From NCBI GenBank assembly GCA_014237925.1, contig JABACB010000002.1, positions 1 through 47,969 on the forward strand: a stretch of DNA of 47,969 nt, read 5' to 3'. The position numbers and the translations under genes are program-made. This document shows, one piece after another, positions 25,372 through 32,016 of this stretch. Source of the stretch: Alphaproteobacteria bacterium. Lineage in GTDB: Bacteria; Pseudomonadota; Alphaproteobacteria; JABAAW01. The notes beneath the pieces were generated by a model that was not told where the DNA came from, made no database searches, and saw only the letters and a program-made list of their open reading frames with translations. The first letter of the stretch is position 1; each line of letters starts with the position of its first letter.

Positions 25372-25740
25372 ATGCCGTACGATTGGACTCCTGAGCGCAC
25401 CCACCGTCTGAAAACGCTTTGGCGCGACGGAATCAGCGCGCGTGATATCGCCTACAAAATCGGCGGCGACTTGACGCGCAACGCTGTCATCGGCAAAGCC
25501 AACCGCCTCGGGCTCTCAAAAAGTTTCGGATCTGGCAACAAAGCGAAAGACGCGAAAAAAACCACTCCCTCCCCACCTCCCCCCGTCCTCAGAAAATGCC
25601 AGTGGCCCTTCGGACATCCCGACGAACCCGACTTCCACTTCTGCGAAAAGCTCACCTTCCAAACAAGACCCTACTGCAGAGAACACTGCCTGGAAGCTTA
25701 TCGCAGAACCATCATCCCGAAAACAATACAAGCATCATGA
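25372..25740 (+). CDS. gcrA: GcrA cell-cycle regulator
   Basis: Sigma70-associated transcription factor that in Caulobacter activates promoters with CcrM-methylated GANTC sites. The N-terminal HTH (YDWTPERTHRLKTLWRDGISARDIA, then LTRNAVIGKANRLGL) is near-canonical. The C-terminal part carries the Cys/His-containing CQWPFGHPDEPDFHFC and RPYCREHC region that binds sigma. The 122-residue length is short because the linker is reduced to a Lys/Pro segment. Unusually, its stop codon overlaps the thiB start (ATGA), so it heads the thiamine-transport operon. Confidence 0.95.
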   Translation: MPYDWTPERTHRLKTLWRDGISARDIAYKIGGDLTRNAVIGKANRLGLSKSFGSGNKAKDAKKTTPSPPPPVLRKCQWPFGHPDEPDFHFCEKLTFQTRPYCREHCLEAYRRTIIPKTIQAS

Positions 25741-26822
25741 AAAGAACCCAACCCCAACCCCAACCCCAACCCCAACCCCAACCCCAAACCCTAGCCGTGT
25801 TCCGCCCTGCAACAGTGTTCCTCGTCGTTGCAATGTTCGCGCTGACAATGCTGACAGGCAAGCCGTCGCACGCACAAGAAAGAACCCTCACCGTCTATAC
25901 CTACGACTCGTTTGTTGCCGACGGAGGCTTGGGTGAAGCTCTGCGCCCGCTCTACGAAAAGCGCTGCGAATGCTCGCTCGAATTTCGCGTTTTTGAGGAC
26001 GCCGGAGTTCTTCTCAACGCGCTCAAAATAGAAAGAAACCAAAGCACCGCCGACCTCGTCGTCGGTCTCGACAACAACATGAGCGCAGAAGCGAAACGAT
26101 TCTTTCGCCCGCACGGGCTCGGCACAGACTACAGCCGTCTCTTCGATCTGCCCATACCCTGGACCGACTCGTTCTTCGTGCCGTACGATTTCGGATGGTT
26201 CGCCTTCGTCTACAACACGACACGAGTCAACTCGCCGCCGCAGTCTTTCGACGAGCTGCTCAACACTCCCCTGAGCCTCATCATTCAAGACCCGCGCACC
26301 AGCTCGCCAGGACTCGGACTGCTGTTGTGGGTCAAACAGATTTACGGAAACAACGCCGCGGCAGCATGGAAAATTCTTTCGTCCAAAGTCAAAAACACGA
26401 CCAAGGGCTGGAGCGAAGCCTACGGACTCTTCTTGCAAGGCGAAGCCGATATGGTGCTCAGCTACACGACTTCGCCCGCCTATCACAAGATCGTCGAAAA
26501 CAACTCCAACTACCGATCCGCGCTCTTCGCAGAAGGACAATTCGTGCAAATCGAACTCGCCGCCATCGCCAAAACAACGCGACAACCCGATTTGGCGAAA
26601 GACTTCCTCCGATTTCTCGTCTCGCCCGCAGCCCAAAGGCTTGTTGCAACGCGCAACTGGATGTTTCCCGTCCTCGGCAAAGACCAAAATGTTCCGCCGC
26701 CCGCCGCCTTCGAAGACATTAGGCAACGCATGAAAAACATTCCCACCCTCACCATGCCCTCAGGAACAGTGTTGCAAAATCGCAAAGCATGGATCGCAGA
26801 ATGGCGCAACGCAGGATTGTAA
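25737..26822 (+). CDS. thiB: Thiamine-binding periplasmic protein ThiB
   Basis: Substrate-binding part of the thiamine/TPP ABC importer. After a signal peptide (ending near KPSHA) the mature protein begins LTVYTYDSFVAD, then KRCECSLEF, ADLVVGLDNNM, VPYDFGWFAFVYN, LIIQDPRTSSPGLGLLLW, and TKGWSEAYGLFLQGEADMVLSYTTSPAYH, all close to enterobacterial ThiB. An ATGA overlap links it to gcrA. The N-terminus before the signal core is a Pro-Gln dipeptide run from six CCCCAA units, an unusual leader for secretion. Confidence 0.94.
   Translation: MKRTQPQPQPQPQPQPQTLAVFRPATVFLVVAMFALTMLTGKPSHAQERTLTVYTYDSFVADGGLGEALRPLYEKRCECSLEFRVFEDAGVLLNALKIERNQSTADLVVGLDNNMSAEAKRFFRPHGLGTDYSRLFDLPIPWTDSFFVPYDFGWFAFVYNTTRVNSPPQSFDELLNTPLSLIIQDPRTSSPGLGLLLWVKQIYGNNAAAAWKILSSKVKNTTKGWSEAYGLFLQGEADMVLSYTTSPAYHKIVENNSNYRSALFAEGQFVQIELAAIAKTTRQPDLAKDFLRFLVSPAAQRLVATRNWMFPVLGKDQNVPPPAAFEDIRQRMKNIPTLTMPSGTVLQNRKAWIAEWRNAGL
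25752..25787 (+). repeat. Six CCCCAA hexamers in the thiB leader
   Basis: Six uninterrupted copies encode alternating Pro and Gln. They lie between the start codon and the hydrophobic signal core. The hexamer equals the Tetrahymena telomere unit, but here it is coding and internal. Confidence 0.95.
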
Positions 26823-26872
26823 GGCGAGCGATCCGACAACCCTGACTCCGCCCTGCAGGCGCGGGCAAAAAC

Positions 26873-28582
26873 ATGCCCAAATGGTGGCTTTGGAGCCTGG
26901 CAGCGGCAACGCCAGGAATTGCTGTTCTTGCAAGCCTTGTCGTTGCAATGTTGCAAAACTTGGAAACCGACGCAGGAACGAAGCTGCAACTGACACGACT
27001 TCTAGAGCAATACGCAGACCCGTACCTCCGTCATGTCACGCTGTTTACCCTCAAACAGGCGATACTCTCCACATTCGCAAGCCTCGTTGTAGGAGTGATC
27101 GTCGCCCTCAGCCTGCTCTGCAGAGCAGGCAAAACAAGAAGCATGCGCTTCTTGCAAGATGCTCTCATCCTCTGCTTCGTTCTGCCTCCTGTCGTCGTTG
27201 TCTTCGGCATCGTCGATCTGTTCGGATACAACGGAGCCATCAACAAGATCACCCTCGCCCTCTTCTCAAGACGGCTTTTCGAAAGCCTCTACGGGCTGGG
27301 CGGCATCGTCGCAGCCCATGTCTTCTACAACGCTCCGCTGGTCGCCTGCGTCTGCCTGCAGCGACTCCAAGCCGTCGGACGCGCACCCTTGCAACTCGCC
27401 GCCGACTTGCATTTCTCGTTCGGAAAAACCCTGCGCCATGTTCTGTGCCCCTGTTTGAAACCCGCGCTCGGAAGCTTGGCGGCGCTCGTCTTCACGCTCT
27501 GTCTCACAAGTTTCACCGTCGTTCTCATGCTCGGCGGAGGACCGCGCGCGACAACCCTCCCCGTCGCCGTCTTCGAAGCCGTGCGACTCGACTTCGAACC
27601 CGCGCGCGCAGCCTTTCTCTCCTTGCTACAAGTCCTCCTTTCCCTCGCCGCCTTCTTCCTGCTCGCGCCCAAAGCATGGCAGAGACTCTTGCCCGCAGAA
27701 CGTGTTGCTACGAATCCCCTCCCTGTCTTGGCGCACCTCGCAGGACAACTTCTGCCGCGCTCGCTGAGATTGTTCGGAGACCTTGCAACCCTCGCTATCC
27801 TGCTTCTGCCCGTCGTCGTCGTCGCTACGGGCATCGTGCAAGGGATTGCACAAGGAGTTTTCCAGGGGATGGTTTTGGGGATGATTTTCAAAGGGTTCAC
27901 GATTCTGATACAACCCATCTTCCTCAAAGCCCTGCTGGTAAGTCTCGCGCTGGGAACCTGCTCTGCGCTCGTCTGCTGTCTCGTCGCCGTGCCCCTGCTG
28001 TGGAGCGTGCGCGAGGGAATGTTTGCAAAAAAGAATGCTGTTCTGCCGAAGATTTTGCTCGCCCTTGCCACCTATCCCCTGCTCGCCGTTCCCCCTGTCG
28101 TCGTCGCCGCAGCCCTCTTCCTGCTCCTGCATAGGAGTGCTTTCTACCAAGCCTTCCCTCTGCCCCTCGTCTTCCTCTGCCTTGTCCTGGTCAATGGCAT
28201 GCTCGCGTTGCCTGTCGTCCTCCGCTTCTTTGCCGATGCCTTCTTCGCGCTTGCACGCGACAGCGCACACCTGTGGGACGATCTGAAGCTTTCGCCATGG
28301 CGGCGATGGCGTAGAATCGATTCGCCCGCCGTTGCCAAAAGCCTCAAAGCGGGGTTGGCGTGCGCGTTTTGCATCTCGCTCGGAGATATTTCCGCCGTCG
28401 CCCTCTTCGGCAGGGACGAGCTCAGGACGCTTCCCTATCTTGCCTACCTTCTGATGGGTCGCTATCGCTGGCAGGAAGCGAGCGTTTGTGTCGCTCTGTT
28501 GGTGCTTTTGTACTTTTTGATTTTTCGTCTTTTCGCGCAAACAATTCAAGGCGTTGCACGAGAGAGAGGACAAAGTGCTTGA
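26873..28582 (+). CDS. thiP: Thiamine ABC transporter permease ThiP
   Basis: Inner-membrane double permease with two copies of the binding-protein-dependent transport domain. The first half carries LVLPPVVVVFGIVDLFG-like (LCFVLPPVVVVFG) and the second TYPLLAVPPVVVAAALFLLLH; EAA-type loops are QLAADLHFSFGKTLRHVLCP and WDDLKLSPWRRWRRIDSP. The tail GDISAVALFGRDELRTLPYLAYLLMGRYRW is typical of ThiP. 569 residues is somewhat longer than the usual 530-540, partly through a five-unit 12-bp repeat in the middle. The coding strand switches from C-rich to G-rich near the 3' end. Confidence 0.93.
   Translation: MPKWWLWSLAAATPGIAVLASLVVAMLQNLETDAGTKLQLTRLLEQYADPYLRHVTLFTLKQAILSTFASLVVGVIVALSLLCRAGKTRSMRFLQDALILCFVLPPVVVVFGIVDLFGYNGAINKITLALFSRRLFESLYGLGGIVAAHVFYNAPLVACVCLQRLQAVGRAPLQLAADLHFSFGKTLRHVLCPCLKPALGSLAALVFTLCLTSFTVVLMLGGGPRATTLPVAVFEAVRLDFEPARAAFLSLLQVLLSLAAFFLLAPKAWQRLLPAERVATNPLPVLAHLAGQLLPRSLRLFGDLATLAILLLPVVVVATGIVQGIAQGVFQGMVLGMIFKGFTILIQPIFLKALLVSLALGTCSALVCCLVAVPLLWSVREGMFAKKNAVLPKILLALATYPLLAVPPVVVAAALFLLLHRSAFYQAFPLPLVFLCLVLVNGMLALPVVLRFFADAFFALARDSAHLWDDLKLSPWRRWRRIDSPAVAKSLKAGLACAFCISLGDISAVALFGRDELRTLPYLAYLLMGRYRWQEASVCVALLVLLYFLIFRLFAQTIQGVARERGQSA
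27833..27892 (+). repeat. Five 12-bp in-frame units in thiP
   Basis: Units encode IVQG, IAQG, VFQG, MVLG and MIFK. They fall at the start of the second half of the permease, extending a hydrophobic segment and its loop. Confidence 0.8.
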
Positions 28583-29324
28583 AGTGAGAGACATGTCCTT
28601 TGTCTGTGGTGAGCGCGCGTGGCGCGTTTCCTTTTCTCTTGCGCACGGCGAGATTGCGCAGCTGATCGGCGAGAGCGGCAGCGGCAAGACGACGATTTTG
28701 CAAAGCGTCGCGGGGTTTCATCCCATTTGCGGCGGCGACATCGTGATCGAAGGACATTCTGTAGGCGCGTTGCCTTCGCGGCAGCGTCCGACGGCGAGTT
28801 TGTTTCAGCAGCGCGTGCTGTTTCCGCACCTGACGATCTACGAGAATGTCGCTTTGGCTTGCAACGAGAAGCTTCGTCAACACGAGGTTCGAAGCGAGGT
28901 CGAAGGGGCGCTCTCGACGATGGGACTGAGCGCCTTGCACGCGCGCTATCCCGACGAGGTTTCCGGCGGACAGGCGCAACTGACCGCCTTGGCACGGCTG
29001 TGGTTACAAAAGGACAGCCGTGTCCTGCTGTTGGACGAGCCGTTCAGCGCGCTCGACCCTGGGCGGAGGTTGGAGATTCTCGAACGTTTGCGCTTTCTCG
29101 TGCGACGGCAAAACCGTTGCGCGATCATCACGACGCACGCACCGCAGGAAGCTTCTTTTTTTACGGATCGGTCGCTTTTTTTGGCGAACGAGCGGATTTG
29201 TTTCGACGGTTCTTTCGAACATCTTTGCGCCCTTCGAGAACGCGAGCCCTTCAAGCGCTATTTTTGTGCGCGGCGTTTTTCGAAGGACGCACGCACACGA
29301 CCACCTCGACACGCTCCAAGCTGA
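28575..29324 (+). CDS. thiQ: Thiamine ABC transporter ATP-binding protein ThiQ
   Basis: ATPase of the thiamine importer. Walker A GESGSGKTTIL, Q-loop SLFQQRVLFPHLTI, signature VSGGQAQLTALARLW (Ala where Arg is usual after Q), Walker B VLLLDEPFSALDPG and H-loop ITTHAPQEA are all visible. GTG at 28575 with GAGGAC upstream gives VLEVRDMSF at the N-terminus and overlaps thiP by 8 bp; a TTG at 28554 would add seven residues. The last 25 codons run antisense into irr. Confidence 0.93.
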   Translation: MLEVRDMSFVCGERAWRVSFSLAHGEIAQLIGESGSGKTTILQSVAGFHPICGGDIVIEGHSVGALPSRQRPTASLFQQRVLFPHLTIYENVALACNEKLRQHEVRSEVEGALSTMGLSALHARYPDEVSGGQAQLTALARLWLQKDSRVLLLDEPFSALDPGRRLEILERLRFLVRRQNRCAIITTHAPQEASFFTDRSLFLANERICFDGSFEHLCALREREPFKRYFCARRFSKDARTRPPRHAPS

Positions 29325-29760
29325 GCCCCGACGGCAGCGGCGGCAGAGCGCCGACAGACACTGCGTCGATGTCTTCGATCGCTCGCGTCTCGATGTTGTA
29401 AAGGTGGTGGTGAAACGAGACATTGCTGTCGAAGAGGGTCTGACCCTTCCCCAGCACGATCTCTTTCAGCCAGCGGTGGCGTGTCAGCAAATGCAGCGTG
29501 TTGTAGACGGTAGCAAGCGAAAGACGGCGTCGCTTCGCTACGAGCTCGGCGTGCAGGCGTTCGGCAGAGAAGTGTCGTGCACCGCCTTGGAAGATGTGTG
29601 CAACGATGGCGCGGCGTTGGAGCGTCGGACGCACGGCGTTTTGCTCCAAGTCCTCGAGGCAGCGCTGCGCACGCTCGGAGACAAGCGGTTCAAGCGGGGT
29701 TTCTTCAGAGGCTACCGCCATACAAACGGATGGGGCATCGGATGGAGTGGAGCGCATCAT
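29251..29760 (-). CDS. irr: Irr-type iron response regulator (Fur family)
   Basis: Alphaproteobacterial Fur-family regulator that responds to heme status. The winged-helix part is NAVRPTLQRRAIVAHIF to SLATVYNTLHLLTRHRWLKEI (about residues 41-101), followed by TLFDSNVSFHHHLYN with the His triplet typical of Irr rather than Fur. The C-terminal strand region SVGALPPLPSGLSLERVEVVVCV agrees with Irr. Start chosen at ATG 29760; ATG 29721 is also possible. With hemEHJ in the same window a heme-regulatory role is plausible. Divergent from lgt and overlapping thiQ by 74 bp. Confidence 0.87.
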   Translation of the reverse strand: MMRSTPSDAPSVCMAVASEETPLEPLVSERAQRCLEDLEQNAVRPTLQRRAIVAHIFQGGARHFSAERLHAELVAKRRRLSLATVYNTLHLLTRHRWLKEIVLGKGQTLFDSNVSFHHHLYNIETRAIEDIDAVSVGALPPLPSGLSLERVEVVVCVRPSKNAAHKNSA

Positions 29761-29861
29761 ACTTTTATGCGGTGAGGTCGTCCTCGACAAGACGCAGGCA
29801 AGGGGGTAAAAATTCTCACACGGAGAGACGAAGGCACAATCAGCATAAGATTTGTGCGATG

Positions 29862-29890
29862 CTCTGACAAGAAAAACTTGTTGTGCAGAG
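29862..29890 (+). promoter_or_regulatory. Stem-loop covering the lgt ribosome-binding site
   Basis: CTCTG (29862) pairs with CAGAG (29886-29890) and ACAAG with CTTGT around an AAAAA loop, with a TGTG bulge. The last three bases of the stem are the first half of the GAGGAG Shine-Dalgarno (29888-29893). Folding would mask part of it. The pairing is short and may be fortuitous. Confidence 0.4.
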
Positions 29891-29898
29891 GAGATGTC

Positions 29899-30741
29899 GT
29901 GTCCTTTTTTCCATTCTCCGGTCCTTACATGTTTCCGAACATCGATCCTGTCGCGCTTTCGCTGGGTCCTGTGACGATACGTTGGTATGCGCTCTCCTAT
30001 CTCTTGGGTTTTGTGGCGACCCTTTCGCTGGCGTGCTTTTTCAACGCCTGGCGCGAGAAACCCTTCAAGAACGAAAAGTTTTTTGAAGTGTTTTCTTGGG
30101 GGGTCTGGGGAGTGTTGTTGGGAGGCAGGCTGGGCTATGTCCTCTTTTACAAGCCGCTTTACTTCATCGCCAACCCGCTGGACATACTGGCTTTGTGGAA
30201 GGGAGGCATGTCCTTTCACGGCGGCGCGATGGGGTTGTTTGTCGGAGTGTGGCTGTATTGTCGTCGTCGCGGCATCAAGGTTTGGTACTTTACGGATTTG
30301 ATCTGCTTGGCAGCGCCTTGCGCGCTTTTCTTCGGCAGGCTTGCCAACTTTGCCAACGGCGAGCTTTGGGGGCGACCGACCGCCGTGCCTTGGGCGGTGA
30401 TTTTTCCTCATGTCGATGCTTTGCCGCGTCATCCCAGCCAGCTCTACGAGGCGCTGTTGGAGGGAATCGTGTTGTTTCTGCTGTTGGTGCTGGCAGCGCG
30501 AGTGTTCCGATTGCTGCGTTTTGCAGGCGGAGTGACGGGTTTGTCCATGATGGGCTACGCTACGATGCGTTTTACGGTCGAGTTTTTCCGCGAGCCCGAC
30601 GCGCACTTGGGACTGTTGTTCGGGCTTGTTTCGCAGGGGCAGTTGCTTTCGCTGTTGTTTCTTCTGTGTGGCGTAGTTCTGTTCGCGTACGCGCTGAAAG
30701 CGGGCTCGAAAGTGCGGGAGGGGGAGGGGTTGCGTTCGTAG
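29899..30741 (+). CDS. lgt: Prolipoprotein diacylglyceryl transferase
   Basis: Inner-membrane enzyme that attaches diacylglycerol to lipobox cysteines. FPNIDPVALSLGPVTIRWYALSYLLGF at the N-terminus, GGRLGYVLFYKP, the catalytic-His box GGMSFHGGAMG, and the Lgt signature GRLANFANGELWGRPT are intact; RHPSQLYEA follows. GTG at 29899 has GAGGAG five bases upstream and gives 280 residues, the usual size. An upstream in-frame ATG (29854) lacks an SD, and ATG 29929 would cut conserved spacing. midA follows after 42 bp. Confidence 0.94.
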   Translation: MSFFPFSGPYMFPNIDPVALSLGPVTIRWYALSYLLGFVATLSLACFFNAWREKPFKNEKFFEVFSWGVWGVLLGGRLGYVLFYKPLYFIANPLDILALWKGGMSFHGGAMGLFVGVWLYCRRRGIKVWYFTDLICLAAPCALFFGRLANFANGELWGRPTAVPWAVIFPHVDALPRHPSQLYEALLEGIVLFLLLVLAARVFRLLRFAGGVTGLSMMGYATMRFTVEFFREPDAHLGLLFGLVSQGQLLSLLFLLCGVVLFAYALKAGSKVREGEGLRS

Positions 30742-30783
30742 ATCCTGTGGTGCCGTGTTTGCGAACAAGTTTCTCTTCAAGCA

Positions 30784-32001
30784 TTGTCTCAAGCGTCCTT
30801 AGCCTCGCGTTGCGAGTGCGCGTGGATCGCGCGTTTGCGCCGTTTCGGTGCGCTCACGCTGGACGAGTACATGGCGCATTGTCTTTCGGACGCAGCATTT
30901 GGCTACTATCGTCGTGCGCGCTTGGGGGAGGATTTTATCACAGCACCGATGCTGGGCAACCTTTTGGGGCTGGTCGTAGGAAGGTGGCTTGTCGCGTGCT
31001 GGCGTCGTTTGGGCTGTCCGCGCGAGGTCATGCTGGTCGAGGCGGGGGCAGGCGGCGGAGAGCTTTTGGGTGATGTGCTGGGGGTTGTGCGCAAGCTCGC
31101 CCCTGAAAGTCTCGACGCCTTGACCTTACATGTGGTCGAGATCAACGAGGGAGGACGGGAGCGTTTGGCGCAAGTTGTTTCGCGCTTCGGAGTTCGGGAG
31201 CTCAGAATTCATGAGACACTGGAGGAAGTGCCGCGCGGGTGCTGGTTGTTTTTGGCAAACGAGTTCTTCGACGCGCTGCCTATCCGTCAGTACTTGTGGA
31301 GCGGCGGCAGAAGCTTTGTGCGGCGTATCGCGCTCGACGAGCGGAGGGGAGGGGCGGCGCTTCGCTTCGTGCAAGGCGAGCCGTGCCGTGTGCCGAGAGG
31401 CTTTTGGCAAAATTCGCAAGATTCGCAAGATTCACTTGTGCCGTCAGACGAGGGGAATATCCAAGAGGGGAGCGTGCAGGAGGAGCCTATCCAAGAGGGG
31501 GGTATCCAAGAGGGGGACGTGCAGGAGGAGCGTATTGTAGAGGTGTCACCGCGTGCGCTCTTCTTGGCAGCGACGGTGGCAAACACGCTTGCCGAGAACG
31601 GCGGCGCAGCCCTTGTTTGCGATTACGGCTATCGTGCGCAGCGGTTTGCTCCTCGTGGCGGAAGCTTGCAGGCTTTCTACAGGCACAAGGCGGTCGATCC
31701 GCTCACGCACATCGGCGCGTGCGACCTCAGCGCAGAGGTGGATTTCGGCGCTCTGTCGAAAATCTTCGCCGCTGCGGTGGGCGAAGGAGGGGAGTGTTGC
31801 GTGCAAACCCAGCGCGACTTCTTGCGCGCCGCAGGCGTTGTTAGCGACACCGTATCGAAAGGCACGCCAAAAGACGCACAAAAGGACGCGCCGAAGGATG
31901 TGCCCAAGGATGCACAAAGCATTGTGCGACGTTTGATCGACGATGAAGCGATGGGAACGAAGTTCAAGGTGCTGACAGCCTTCGCGCCGCAACCCGCTTA
32001 G
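30784..32001 (+). CDS. MidA / NDUFAF7-family protein arginine methyltransferase
   Basis: Class I SAM methyltransferase of the DUF185 family; the mitochondrial orthologue NDUFAF7 methylates an arginine of complex I during assembly. LTLDEYMAHCLSDAAFGYYRR, DFITAPMLGNLLG, the SAM motif LVEAGAGGGELLGDVL, ANEFFDALPIRQY and CDYGYRAQRFAPRGGSLQAFY are diagnostic. Start is a TTG; no ATG fits. Two in-frame tandem arrays are inserted, one of 15-bp units between the ANEFFDALP and DYGY blocks, and one of 12-bp units near the C-terminus. It follows lgt, as in many alphaproteobacteria; the usual third gene (laccase-domain pgeF) is missing. Confidence 0.9.
   Translation: MSQASLASRCECAWIARLRRFGALTLDEYMAHCLSDAAFGYYRRARLGEDFITAPMLGNLLGLVVGRWLVACWRRLGCPREVMLVEAGAGGGELLGDVLGVVRKLAPESLDALTLHVVEINEGGRERLAQVVSRFGVRELRIHETLEEVPRGCWLFLANEFFDALPIRQYLWSGGRSFVRRIALDERRGGAALRFVQGEPCRVPRGFWQNSQDSQDSLVPSDEGNIQEGSVQEEPIQEGGIQEGDVQEERIVEVSPRALFLAATVANTLAENGGAALVCDYGYRAQRFAPRGGSLQAFYRHKAVDPLTHIGACDLSAEVDFGALSKIFAAAVGEGGECCVQTQRDFLRAAGVVSDTVSKGTPKDAQKDAPKDVPKDAQSIVRRLIDDEAMGTKFKVLTAFAPQPA
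31456..31530 (+). repeat. Five 15-bp in-frame units in midA
   Basis: Units encode NIQEG, SVQEE, PIQEG, GIQEG and DVQEE. They fall between conserved blocks of the methyltransferase, so they should form an acidic surface loop. Confidence 0.9.
31864..31911 (+). repeat. Four 12-bp in-frame units in midA
   Basis: Units encode TPKD, AQKD, APKD and VPKD close to the C-terminus, a separate array from the one 330 bp upstream. Confidence 0.85.
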
Positions 32002-32016
32002 AATCTGGATTGGAAG

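Noticed and set aside
25752-25787. CCCCAA run as a telomeric repeat or host (ciliate) contamination
   Set aside because: The repeat is short, in frame, internal to thiB, and flanked by bacterial genes on both sides.
29251-30792. Irr read as a 513-residue protein
   Set aside because: The upstream 340 codons are antisense to lgt and low in complexity; the conserved domain starts only after 29760.
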